From Pocillopora verrucosa (taxonomy: Eukaryota; Cnidaria; Anthozoa; Scleractinia; Pocilloporidae), in contig NC_089313.1 of NCBI RefSeq assembly GCF_036669915.1, forward strand, positions 13,695,440-13,759,439: a DNA stretch of 64,000 nt, in the 5' to 3' direction. Under the pieces are notes generated by a model. The model was not told where the DNA came from and ran no database searches. It was given only the letters and a program-made list of their open reading frames with translations. The translations under genes were made by a program, and so were the position numbers. Below are positions 1 through 12,597 of this stretch, one piece after another; within the stretch, counting starts at the first letter, position 1; every line of letters begins with the position of its first letter.

Positions 1-85
1 ATCTTCGGCCAATGGTTTTTCCTGGCCAGATGTTGCATAAAGAACCACTTAAAAATTTCATAAACAAGAGTTTCTATTGATACCT

Positions 86-633
86 CTTTATCTGGTACCG
101 CAATGATTCAATTTAGAGCCCTCAATCCAATAAGCGCCTCTCTCCACCAAGCCCCCCCCCCCCCCCCCTTGAATCTGGTTTTTGCTAATGAGCACCGCTA
201 TTGAGTAAAAATATTCTTATTTTAATAAGCAGCCCCTATTCCAATGAGATCAACTGTAGCTCAACTTCCCGCCATTTTTCACTCAAAGCCTCATTATAAA
301 AACAGTGGTCCACGTCACTGTCCCTCAACCATTATGTCTACGTGGGGTTCCTACGTAGGTAAGTACGCAGTTCCTTAAAACAAATAATCACGTCTTAAAA
401 CTTTGTGACGATTGCTTGGCTGGTCGTTCTAGCCAGCAAGGATCCAAGGAAACAAATTCATTCAGTCTCAGTCATCTTAATACCTTTCAAATAAACACCA
501 AAGCTTTGTTTCACACATTTCACTGTTTCTCGGAAGAGAAATAAACGCCCTGTTTTGAAGAAGCGCCCTCCCTTGAGGTACCAGAAGGTTATAAGTGCCC
601 GGGCTCTAAATAGAATCATTACGATAGGTAAAG
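86..633. mobile_element. Non-autonomous DNA transposon relic (MITE-like)
   Basis: The ends form an imperfect terminal inverted repeat of roughly 33-36 bp. The left arm at 86-121 and the reverse complement of 601-633 share the core AATGATTC(A/T)ATTTAGAGCCC. The interior carries several scattered copies of AAGCGCC, a pattern common in subterminal repeats, and a C homopolymer near 150-169. No coding capacity is seen. The superfamily is not assigned and no target-site duplication was identified. Confidence 0.5.
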
Positions 634-816
634 ACTGATTTAATGTACAGTAACTGTGAAATGAGTAAATAGAGAATACTTTTTTGGATACGTCGTTTTT
701 GTAGCGTTTCTTTAGATATTATAGTAATTTTTGAGAATTTGCAATTTTCTTAATTGGTGAATTTCTACATTTCCACCTGTCTTTTTTGACGATCTTCAAT
801 AATTGTTTCGAGGGGG

Positions 817-3800
817 TCAAATGAATTTCATCCCCTCTGCCTCGTTCACATTGGCAGCCAACTTTTTGTTGTAGGCATTCACTTTCTCATGGATTTTTTT
901 CAAACAATCCAACCCAAAATACAAATTTTTTGAATAAGGACTTTCACAATCGAACTTTTTCAAAAAAAGGATTACAAATTGATCAGCTGCTGACGAGGGT
1001 TCCTTGCCACTCCTTCGGTATCGCAGTAGAAGGTCAGTCACGAACTCTGGGTCGTCGATTGTTCCGAAGTCTAACAATCCTTCTCTGTCTTTCTTTGGTA
1101 GACGGGAACTTCGGATCACTCGCATCGCGTCAAACATTCTCGACAGGTACTTGCTCATCTTCATCAAGCACTTCGCCAAGGAAATCTTTCCACAGTGTTC
1201 GTACTCTTTATTCGCCTCTCCCCAGTTTTCAATCATGGACACCCACAGGTCATAAGTTGATAGCGGCGTGTAATATTGACTCGTGGAGATTGCATTCATC
1301 TGAAGACCCTGTACCACATGTCGAATGGCGCCTCGGGTGTGATATGCCTCTGCAGCGTAGAGGAGGGCCTTGGAGAGGTAATCTGTGAAACAGCGTAATT
1401 AGACATAACTGTCGATTCAAGCCTATATGTATATGATACCAAATCTTCGGGGTCCTATTTTTTATAATTTATCATAACGCGCTGTGCGGGAAGTGGCACC
1501 CTTTTTATAAATTTTTCATCGGTACTTTTTGTACCGCTGATTAAAAAGAAAAAGTTAAAGGATCTTGCATGAAGTTTCTATTTAGTTACTCGCATCATCA
1601 ATGGGGAGTATCGAGGTCAGTATCGTAACGAATTAGTGCTAATGGGACATTTCGTGCATTTTGAATTATTTTTCCTCGGTGAGACGCATTTCTTTCATTA
1701 ATCATAACCACTACAATCTCCTCGAATGCTATGGTGCATTAGCTGCTTTAATTTTGAAAATGAAAAATCTGGGGAATTTCCAATATGGAGGATTTTTTCT
1801 TTTAGAAATTGTCTCTACCAGAGATGTTTGTCTCAAATGTATATGTTTTTTTTTCGGAAATTGTAACGGTTATGATTAACTTGTAACAGGCTTTGAGCCG
1901 TTTAATTAAGTCAGTAATCATACTCGTAATTGACAAAACGGACGTCCGATTTTGTTAATCACTCGTATGATTACAATCCGAATTGGGCTTCACTCGGTCC
2001 CTTTACCATTATAAACAGTTCTATAAATCTCTAGTCTGTCTAATATCTAATTACCTATTGATTGTATTTGGTAACCTCCTGTTTTCCCCTGTGACATACT
2101 TTGCAGGTACTCCTGGTACTTCTCATTGCGGGCTAATCTGAACTCAGCCAGTGTCTCTGTCTCTTTTTTTTTCAGGGCCAACTGCCCGTTCATAATTTCA
2201 AATTTTCTAAGCCAAGAACGCAACACATTCTTGGCCATTTCATCTTTTATTTCGTCAGTAGCTCCATTCTTCATTTCCTTAAAAGAATCTTCGTTGTACT
2301 TGAAGACCTTGTAATAGGCACTGGCTAATTCTTGCATTTTGTACCACCTGAATTGCTCAAGTTTGTGAAGACCCAAAGTAAATGAGAGGGGAAGGCTGGG
2401 AAACATCTTAGGCATGGCGAACTCCAGAGTGAAGGCGTAAACATTTGTGTCAAATACAAGCTCCGATGGTAACCCAAAGGTTTTTTTAAAATAACTATTA
2501 AATTTCTGAGTGACGGTTCCAGAATCTTTTCCAATAAGCCCGACGTCGTAGTCCGATTTGTAAGTGGCGCTGCCATATGGTTTAGGAAAACACACTCCAC
2601 CCTCGGGAATCTCCCAACTCTGTGGAATGTCGGTGTAACTGCTCCTCTTTTCCTTGCAAGCTGTCAATGTCCCCTTACTTACATGCCAAAGAATGTGAGT
2701 AACTAAAAGATACCTAACGGCTGTAATTTTAAGGAGTATGTTGTTATGACCTTCTGTCACTTTTTGTAGAAGTTCCCAAGGTGATTGGCCAAGGTTTTTG
2801 TTAAATGTCTGAAAAAATTGCTCTGCCTCCTTTGCTGCTGTCTTGAAACGCAGTGTTCCAAGATGACCCTCAAAGGAAGGTTGTTCCCTCCACGCGTCAG
2901 CTCCAGGGTGTTCCTTGAAGTCGTAGTAACTTATGATTTCATCCATCCAGATGATATCGCCACTTGTAACTTTGGGGTCTTCGAATCTATAACAAAGAAA
3001 AATGTCTTGTTGTAATAAAAAGAACGAAAAAGATAGTACGTTAAGGGCTCAGTAATGAAAGAAGACAAATGTTTTTTCTCTGTCGGGAACGTGGAAAATA
3101 TCTGAGTACTATAAGGAATCCAAGCTTGAGCACTGAATTTTGCCGAAGCTATATATCATTGCCCTGAAACTGAGTTATAGAAATATGTTTGATAGGTAAG
3201 CTTCATAATAATCACTGTTTCAAATCAAGTCACGATACTTTTGATCATGGTAATTGTGATAACGATCGATGCAAAATATAGGCAATACAAAACACGACAA
3301 GGTAATTGGAATTACACTCAATCCGATGTGTTGCAGGAGCTAAGCTCCTGGTATATGCAATTAGTCGTATACCTTTCAGTAACGTTTATTCCTTGGAGAG
3401 CCTCAATTTCGTCGTTTTTCTGCGGATCAATCGGCTGGTGTTCGACAGAATCTACCTCGAACATGGAAACTGGAAAGAGCTCACTGTCGCAAACCTGTCA
3501 TACAGTATTGTACACATTACATAAAACTCCTTTATTTGGCTTAGCTCTTTACACCCTAACTTCAGCAGACATATTCTCCATTCTGTTCTTTATGCTTTTG
3601 ATATGACGCCGACAAGGAGAATTTGGTTAAAAATCAGGAGCTTTTCGAAATATTCAAGTTTGCGGTCATTCCGTAATTGCCGCGACGAGCCTAATATTTA
3701 ATTCAGAAGTGATACCTTAGTGAGAATTTAGATGCTAGTCATCGGGCCCTCAGGGGTTAAAGCGTTACACGGGTGTAAGTTGCCAGACGAGGTACGGGTT

Positions 3801-4347
3801 TTTGAAGTCTTTAAAACAATATACAATTTTTTTTCTGGATAGCATCTAGCTCAGAGTCGTGGATAGGGTGCGAATGTTAGCTTCAGGACTTGGCGTTGGG
3901 ATTTTCAAAGTGTGCGAAATCTGAGGGTGTAAATGGGAGGGTGGGGGGGGTGGGGGGCAAATGCTCCTCTCTCTTAATTCAAATATCGATGATGTTGGAC
4001 CATGTCGGTTAGTAGTTACTTTTCGCTTATCGTTTTTCGATTATAATTTTTTTTTTGTGGAACCCGGGAGACTGAATACGGTATGTCGGTCCAGAATCAT
4101 TTCGAACGCGAACGATTGTCACTGTTTGGGGGGAATTTCTCAAACGTTTTAGGCAAAGATCTTAGGTATATCTAGCTTTAATCTTACATAATGAGCTAGT
4201 AAAACACAGTGATTATTGTGCATATCCCCAAATATAAAATTCAAAATTAATTTCTTAAAGAAAACCAATTATTCAACCTAGTTTGTCATTACTCACCACA
4301 TGTCCTTGCACCAACATGAAAACCAGGATACTCAAAGTGGAAATCAT
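817..4347 (-). CDS. Copy A: putative secreted nucleotidyltransferase-like protein, 4 coding exons
   Basis: Exons on the minus strand are 4297-4347, 3373-3494, 2055-2986 and 817-1382. Phases 0, 2 and 1 match at the junctions and give 556 residues. Exon 1 encodes the hydrophobic leader MISTLSILVFMLVQGHV, read as a signal peptide. Exon 2 is an acidic linker starting VCDSELFPVSMFEVD. Exon 3 holds [17 protein letters not shown], with GS near residues 196-197 and Asp at 203 and 205, and a third Asp near 237 in FDTNVY; this is a nucleotidyltransferase-like triad with a short loop. Exon 4 contains NWGEANKEYEHC. Cysteines near 19, 168 and 190 are shared with the other copies, which fits disulphides in an exported protein. 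An acceptor (TTTTCAG) lies 10 nt before the ATG, so a noncoding 5' exon is expected further up. Copy A is the most divergent member. Activity is inferred, not shown. Confidence 0.8.
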
Positions 4348-4357
4348 TTTAATACAT

Positions 4358-6300
4358 CTGAAAATTCTAAAGCAAAAAGAAATATGATAATAATAAGTTA
4401 AAGTTTATTTCAGTGCCTACGAGCAAAGGACTCACAGAGCGAGGAAACTTAAAATAAACGAGTTCGCAGACTTTGCGAATATGAAAATTACTTTATTTAA
4501 GACTTTGGGACTATTCATTAAACCTTGAGGTGAAAGTAAGTTAAAATAATGCAACGGCTATAACCTTTCTGCTGTAACCAAGCCGTGTCATCTGGATTAA
4601 CAGTCATTACAGTTTAATAGTTTTCATATGATGACTAAAAGTTTTTCAAAAGTTAAAATTTTTTTCTTCCAACGGTTTTTTTTGTCTCAAGTGTAGTTTT
4701 CTCTAAATAAAAAAATAATCGAAATTTAACGGGAAAGTTTCAAAACGTATGTTTTAATTTGTTCTAAATGTCACTTCTAAAAACAGATTGCCAAAGGTCA
4801 TGATAATAAATCAGTGTTCATTGAATTGAATGATATCCGGATGGCAAGAAGTATTCTACGACACATTTTTTTTTTCCGATTTTATTTACTTCTTCGGCTT
4901 AACAATTGCTATAGATGTTAGGAAACTTTGTTTCATTCCTTTATTTTCATTTTTTCCTGTTTTTTCCTTTGTTACGATTAGAAAGAGTCTTCCTCCGACT
5001 AAGTCACAATTAGAAATTAATTACGGAGGTATCTAAAACAAATAACAATTGGCTTTGGTTAGCAAAAGACCAACCTTGAACGACTCCTCGCGGATCAAAA
5101 GTTCGTGACTCAACTTTAGTGACCTCTGAAAAGCTTCAAACTGAATTTGGTAATGAGTTTTTCTTAACCCACCTTTTTTATTGGCACTTTGCTTTTCTAT
5201 TGAGAAGATTTTCTTCGTCGTGCTATAGATCCTTGGTTATAGCAAGACAAAATATGTCAGCTATTTTCTTGGTTATAGATATCCAACCTCAAAATTCTTG
5301 TTACGTTTTGTGTTTTTTTAACTCACTGCCGGTATTTTTCCGACTAAGGGTAACCCGGCTTCATTTCAGCTAATTACATTCACAATCGACAAGAAATTGT
5401 TAAAGTAATTCATATGATTTATCGTCATTGTGGTAAGTACATGCTCACAGTTTCAGAGGATTAACTTGAAAAAAAATTATGACTCTTCAATCAATCTCTC
5501 TCCTCAAGACCTAAATTATAGCCCCCTAATTAGAGGCCATACCGAGTTTTAAAAAAATGCGGTGCTTTTTTCTGATTAGCGATTTTCTTTGAAAACTTGT
5601 ATCCTACCTTTGGATTTGAAGTAGCTGCTTAGGAGACCAAGACTCAAAGCTCTAATTTTACGATGAAAAATTTGGTTTGAGTCCAATACTGTTTACTTTC
5701 TGAAAGTTGAGTGAGACTTGTGAAGGGCAAAAACTACGCTTGATATTCATAGCCTTAACTTTGCTGGCCACCAGCTGATTTTTAATTATTAACGGAGATA
5801 ATTGGTTGTTTAAGTGCTTTTCTTTCTAGTGTACCTGGCTAATGGATTTTATGCTTCATCTCATTTGTGTCGATTCAATTACTCTGCGTTTTATTGTAGT
5901 TCTTTCTTAAAATTATGATCGCATGCGTGAGATAAATTTTACACCGCGAGGCCGAGAATTCACCACTGCGATCATGAAAATTAAACCAGCCCATCAACTC
6001 GTTGGCAAATCAGAGGTGCCATCATAATTATAATAGTCATTGTCGTTAATTTTTAAAACAAGAGCTAGTGTTCGGGTCCAAAATGTTAAGGTCCAAACTT
6101 TTTCTTTGTTCAACATTTTTCGGACAATTTTTATTTTCCTTCGTTTCACAAGACGCTGATAACAAGACTTAAAGAAAGATAATGACAAAACGTGTTTTTT
6201 CTACAGTTACTAACAAGATGTGCAACTGAGAGGGATGCAATTAACTGGTTTTTCAAGCATTAAGAGAAGCTAAGAACATGTTAATTGACTACGTTTTATT
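4358..6300. other. Region upstream of copy A; no gene seen
   Basis: AT-rich sequence with only short open frames lacking codon structure. It should hold the promoter and the noncoding first exon of copy A, predicted from the splice acceptor just before that gene's ATG. I could not place either by eye. Confidence 0.4.
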
Positions 6301-6309
6301 ATCAAAACT

Positions 6310-7770
6310 CTGAACAACAAGTCGGGGTTTGTTTCTTTCCCTTTCTTCAGCTCATAACCAAGAAACTAATATAAGTTGAGCTTTAGATGAAAATCTTCGT
6401 GAACAAAAGCCTTACCCTTTCATGACAAAAAGTAACACTTTTGCAACGATTTAACACTGCTCTTTTATTGTTTGACCATAACGACCATTGCTAATTGCAT
6501 GTAAGTAGAGACACTTAAAAGCATCTGGAGTACCCTTTAATTTTTCCACCAGTGCTTCCACGGGTATGAAGTTGTACCAGGCGTACCTTTTAAAAGGTTT
6601 AGAGCTTTTCAAAGAACTTCATTTGAAAGCATAATAGTTAATTAGCAAAGCGTATAGTTAATATTGTTGGATGAATTTTTTAGCTTTCATTCCATCGCGT
6701 GACAGAATCACTTAGTCCACATTAGTTATACGAGCTGACCAAAATAGGTAGACTGGTCACAAACTTATTTAAACCAATTTTCATTTTCACAGCATTGATA
6801 AGATTCTAATTCTGAAATTTTAGAAATTGTCAGTATTATTCTAGGACCTAAAACTATAAAACATAAGTTTTTCTGAGCTATGCCACAAGTCTTGATTAGT
6901 CAACTCCAATTTTCTTTTGATTTCAATTTACGTTTTTGTCGTCAAATGAGATGTCAGTTGATAATTTGCGATTTGTTTCATCAAGGTCTCTTTCAGAAAA
7001 TGATACTAATCTACTCCTTAAGGGTGTTACTATGGTAATCTTCTTTTCTCAACGAAAGACTACAAAATGTAAAGAACAATTATTATCCATTAGATTTTAA
7101 TGACTTCCAAAAAGTCAAAATCTTTTTTAGGCTCACGATTGTTTTCGACACCTATTGTTTTAAGTTTACTTGCCGGACAATCTTGGCGGCTGTATTTAGT
7201 ATTTATTACATTTAATGTCTTTTATGAGGAAAACTGAAATAAAACTTAGTTTATTACATTTCGTCATGTTTTGAACAGTCAAGGAAAATCTTTATTTGGT
7301 AATTCACAAGTAGAAACCAACGGGGGCGTTTCTAACGGTATCTAATTTGGTCGAGTTCGCAATATTTAAATTTAACTATCAATACCTGAAATGTTAGAAA
7401 CATTTTGTAAGATATATATCTCCTCTGACTCACCACTTATTTTTTTCTACCTTTTTTTGATTTCTCAGTTTAGTCTACTTTTTCAAACTATCCGCTTCAA
7501 TCAAGGAAATTTACACTCTTATCTTAAACTTCTTAGCTCACCTTTTGATTTGATTTACTACAAAGGGCAGAGACTTAAAGCAAAACAAGGCCCCAACAGT
7601 CCTTGTACGCTCTTTTCGGAATTTGAATGAAACTTCAAAACACAAAGGACCACTGAGATTTACAGCTAAAACTAGTCTTGTCACAAACATAGGGACATTT
7701 AATTACTAATGATTTCAAAACGTATCATTGGTAAAACTAATACAGTCGCTACCAGACACTGCTGGCTTGT
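6310..7770. repeat. Segment repeated in inverted orientation at about 28560-29960
   Basis: Reading 29960 down to 28560 on the minus strand reproduces this stretch with moderate divergence. Anchors include GAGCTTTAG/GAAGCTCAACTTATA near 6370 and 29890, and CCACAAGTCTTGATTAGT near 6885 and its complement near 29390. No gene is seen inside. Confidence 0.7.
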
Positions 7771-8690
7771 TAGAAGCTTTTTTGGGAACAGCGCGATGTG
7801 GATAACCTATCCATTTTATTTAATTTTTTCCGAAGTGTTTGCCTACAATACACCTTGGAAATAGTAATAATCTTTTCCCCAACGGTCTAAACAGACTACA
7901 AAATCTGAAAGGGAAAGTATTTTCCATTAACTTTTAATGACGTCCTGAAAGAAAATATTTTCTGGCTCACGATTTTTTACGACACCTATATTGTTTTATG
8001 TTAACGTTTACTTGGCAAACAAAGTTAGTAGCGGTATTTAGTATTCATAACATTTAATGACAGTTTGTGGAAAACTAGTGAAAAGTTAGTTTTTGGCATT
8101 TTCTTGTTTTGCACGATCAAGGAAACTCTTCATTCTAATTATTCACAATAAGAAACCAACAGGGATGTTTCTAAACTATGCGGGTAGCTGGGGATTCGGT
8201 CGAGTTCACAACATTTAAGTTAGATCAACCGATTCCTGAAAAGTTACAAACATTCTGTAACATATATATTTCCTCTCACCCCCAATTTTACTCTTTACTT
8301 CCTCTTGACTTTTCAGTAAAGTCAATTTTTTAAAATTATCAGTGTCCATTAAAGAACTATTTACTTTGGCTCAAAATCGTTTCCTCACCTTTTGATTTGA
8401 CGCACTCCTAGAAGAGCAGTGAATCAAAACACGACACTAGCACCAATATCTCGAAAGCTAAATGAAGCCTTAAAGCACGAAGGACTATTGAGATTGACAG
8501 ATAAAAGTGATCTTGCAACAACCGCAGACGTTTCATTACTAATTATTTCAAAACATGTCATTGGTAAAATTGATGTAGTCGCTACCAGACACTGCTGGCT
8601 GGTTAGATGCTTTTCCTCAATAGAGCGATGCAGTTAATCTTTTCCTTCTATTTTCATTTTCATTTTTGTTTCCAAAGTATTTCCCTACTG
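6990..8690. repeat. Two diverged tandem units of about 850 bp
   Basis: The order of landmarks in 6990-7800 recurs in 7840-8690. These are a CAACG...CTACAAAAT segment, then TTAATGAC, a GGCTCACGATT...CGACACCTAT segment, ATTTAGTATT, and finally GCTACCAGACACTGCTGGCT at 7747 and 8580. The units are clearly related but well diverged. Further copies, direct and inverted, occur between 28.4 and 31.2 kb. Confidence 0.65.
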
Positions 8691-8938
8691 TATAATCATT
8701 TGCATGATGAGACCTCCAAATGGAAAACCAAGGTTCGATTCAAAGAAAAAACCGAAAAAAAGTCACTGTCTGGAGCAAAAGAGATTTTGGACGACCTCAC
8801 AATTACCGTAAGAGTAATCTTACCCAATGAAACAAAGGCGCTTTATTGTTTACAAAGTGTCTCACATTTGTACGTCGTCGTAGCTTGTGTCACTAAGGAC
8901 GAGGAAAAAAGGGCTCATCGAATAGAATCTAAGGATTG
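8636..8938 (+). other. Candidate plus-strand exon or coding relic, copy 1
   Basis: An open frame reads HLHDETSKWKTK, then SLSGAKEILDDLTIT and NETKALYCLQSVSHLYVVV, preceded by a pyrimidine-rich tract ending in AAAG that could be a splice acceptor. The duplicate near 30977-31176 keeps the same frame. Between the two, most single-base differences I can align fall on third codon positions, and the length difference is 9 nt, in frame. I do not recognise the protein. The paralogous positions near 17100 and 48050 have lost the frame, so at best some copies are active. Confidence 0.3.
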
Positions 8939-11900
8939 AAATTGTTCATGACTCAATTGAGAGTCAGTTGATTTCTAAACCCTAAAACAGGGTTAGGTCA
9001 AGAAGAAGTACATGAAAAGTTTGCCGAGTAATTTTGAAATAATCATTAGCAATTTATGCGAGCTCTATGAAACCTATGGCGAATATTTTCAGTTTCTTTC
9101 CTTTTGTTCTTTTCACCGAAAAAGTAAAGGCTAGTGATCAATGGAACTCCCTGAATTGAAACCATGGACATCTCATATGATTTTCCACTGACAACCTGAA
9201 TCTCTTTTTGAGGAAGATCGACGATCGAATTTATGACCACTGTTTTGAGTTATTCTCTCAGCGGCCTCTCTAAGCTCCTTAATCTGACTGTGGATTCATT
9301 TGTCAAAGACAGTTTCAATCCTCTTTGCGCATGCACCACTCGACTTAACAGAAATCTTAAACTCCTATCCAAATCTTCCTCGGCCAGACTCACTCGTGGG
9401 ATCTAGGTTCAAGAATAATTTCAACTTAATGACCAGAAACAGCCTATCACTTGATTGGTTCCAACAGTTTTTTATTTCAAGATGCAAATGGTTCTCACAT
9501 ATTCCTTGTCTGAACAGTTTTTGCCCGAGAAATAATTCAAGTAAAGTAATCCTAGTTTAGGTGTTCCAAATTAAAGTGTTTAATATGACAGTTGGCTCTT
9601 AAACTTTTTTTTCGGATAAATGCGGTTAAATTAAGTTGACAAAGAACAATTTACACTCCTGAGTTCTAGTCGTTTATATTCGCTTAAGTTACGTTTGAAT
9701 CAAGTTTAGACCAAAATCGTTTCACTATCATGCCAGACCAAGTTGTCAGTTGATATTTCTGGGTCGACAAAGGAATTCGAAGCGAAAGGAAAAACTGTTC
9801 TAGATTCAAGAGTGTATTTTGGCATTTATCCCTCTTTATCTCCTTTAAGATAATCAAGAGAGCTAAACTTTGATGGTAGATACTTTAAATGTGAGCAAGT
9901 TAAAGATTAACTATGATAGTGTCGCTATACTGTTTTGGTGGTGTATGATAACCACTCATCTTACACATGATCAGTTGTAGATTCTCCTCTCTGATTAAAT
10001 ATTTGTTAGAATTTGGATGTATAATTGATTAACGTTAGTAAAGTCTCTTGACAATTTCCTGAATTTTCCCTATCTGTACGCTTGATAATGTGTTGCCTTT
10101 GTTGGGAGAAGTTCTCTGTTAAGCATTGACATCTCCGTCCTTGTTGGTCACAAGAGCTGCCAGCCTTGCATTATAGGCATCCACTACGTTGTTGATTCTT
10201 GTCATACAAGCCACGGAGAGACCCAGGTTAGCGGGGGGTGCCTGAGCTGCTACGTTCACCATTCCATTACACTGGAACTTTTTCAAAAAGTTGTAATAAC
10301 TTTTAGGTTCTGTGGCTTGGCCATTTCGCCGCCATTGCAGCGCAGCAGCTTCAGGGTCGTCGGTTGTACCAAAGGCTAGCAATCCCTGACTGCTTCTAGA
10401 TGGCAGACGGACACGGACTAGTCGCATCGCGTTGAACATCCTCCACAGGTATTTACTCATCTTGTTTAAGCACGCCGCTATGAGGACATTTGGGCCACAG
10501 TGTGCGTACTCCTTATTTGCATCTCCCCAGTTTTCGATCATGGACACCCACAAGTCATAACTTAACAGCGGTGTGTTAAACTCGCCCCTGTCGATCGCCT
10601 GCATCTGCATACCCTGTACCACATGCCGCATGGCGCCGCGGGTGTGATATGCCTCTGCAGCGTAGAGTAGCGTCTTAGCAACGTTGTCTGTTGAGGCAGG
10701 AATTGTTCGTGTCAGTCGTCACTTAAAGTTAATTTTAGCTCACTATTGCATGTTGTTTAACCTTATGATGCAACATAGTTATTCCTTGAATAAGCGCCCG
10801 CAGTATTTGTTTTTTAATACTACTGTTCTGTTTAATTGTCTATTTTAACTGAGCTGAATGTATTTCTTCTAGTGAAAACTGAAAAAAGTTGTTCTCGGAA
10901 TATTTGTAGTTTCGTTTCAATTTTTAACCATCATTTTTTTATAGCCAAATCAATCGACCGTTGATTTATTGTAGATGTCAAGAGGCAATTATAACTAAAC
11001 ATTGAAAATAAGGACAAGAAAACTGTTCTAAGCGCGGGAGGACGCAAGTACACAAAACGGGCTTGACTTAGGCTTTGCATCCGACTGAATGGTCGAGAGA
11101 GTGGCGTGGGTTTCTGGACCATTCACAGATGATAGCTAAGGAAAACCAAAGGCATGCTGAAACTGACTTTAACACATAATAAGGAAACATTTCAAGTCGA
11201 TAAGCTTAAAGACTTTTAGCTCAACGAATCATTAATCACCTATCATACTGGGCTCATATCCTCCGTTTTGTGATACGGCCGCCACAAACGCTTGGTACTT
11301 ATTATTGTGGGCGAGTCTGAAGGCTTGGTCGGTTCTTGCCCCCTTTTTGAAATTTTCAGCGGTGTTCATGTTGTCGAACTTTGTCAGCCACTCGTTCAGA
11401 ACCTGCCAAGGCGCAGCTTGCATGTTATTTTGAGCTGACGTCGTCAACGCTTGAAAAAATTGTCGTTGTACTTGAACATCTTATAATAAGCACTGGCCAA
11501 TTCTTGCATTTTGTACTTCACTTTTGTTTCAAGTTTCGCAACCTTGTCAGGAAACGTATTGGGAATCTTGAGAAACATCGCGGGCATGGCGAATTCAAGG
11601 GTGAAGGCATAAACATTTGTGTCAAATACAAGCTCTGAGGGTTTGCCGAATCCATTCGGGCCGGCGGCTTGAAAATACTGATTAAAGCTCTGTGTGACGG
11701 TTCCAGAATTTACTCCGATGAGCCCGACGTCGTAGTCTGACTTATAGGTGGCGCTGCCATAAGGTAAAAGAAAACACACTCCGGTTGCAGGGATCTCGAA
11801 GTTTTGGATAATGCCGCTGTATTTGTCTCTAGTTTCCTTGCAAGCAATTAACTTTCTATTACTTTGAACCCAAAGAACATGGGTTACAAAAAGGTATCTA

Positions 11901-12519
11901 GCAGCTGTGATGTAGAGGAGGTTGATAGGGGTTCGTGTAGCCAGTAAATTTTGCCATGGTGTTGCGTGGTTGTTGTTATTTCAGAAGAATTGCTCTGCTA
12001 ACTGTGCGGCTGCTGCCCAGCCTCCTTTTCCAATTTGACCTTTAAAACTTGGTAGCGTCTCCCATTGGTCTTTATTGGGATCTTTCTCGAAACCGTAAGC
12101 ATCAGCAATTTGAATTTTCAACGGCTGAACATCAACATCGATTGGTGGACTTTTGGTTCTTGTCTAGTAGATTTACTAATTTTCTTAAAAGCATTTACTT
12201 GCCGTCATCTCGTTTAATAACTGTGCCAGTCATAATGATGATGAAGATGTTTACCGTTTGATTGGTGCAATATCTGAATCTAATATTTTGTAGTAATCAT
12301 GATAATAATAGTAATAATAATGATAATAATAAATCTGATCCGGCTTAGGGATGTGGAGGCTATTCATGGTCAGCATTTAGAAATGATTGATCTGAGTGGT
12401 CGATTACTTGGGAGAATTTGGCATGTTTATCAATCAGAATTGTTCGATCTAGTCTTTTTTTTTGTCTCTTTTGTGTCTTTTTTCTTTTAATCGCTTTCAC
12501 CATGACGATATGGAACACA

Positions 12520-12597
12520 CAATAGAGCAAGGCTCCAAATTAAGTGTGCCCTTAAGAGAGGTACTGTGAGAACAGAGTGTCTTCTCTAAGAACACCA
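12520..12597 (-). mobile_element. Truncated SINE 3' part in intron 2 of copy B
   Basis: Matches the 3' half of the SINE at 35575-35768, including the segment GAGAAGACACTCTGTTCTCA on the minus strand, but stops abruptly near 12597. The tRNA-like head present in copies D and E is missing here. Confidence 0.6.

Noticed and set aside
2126..3015. Plus-strand and alternative-frame ORFs over copy A exon 3
   Set aside because: They are shadows of the minus-strand exon, which has matching splice phases and conserved paralogues.
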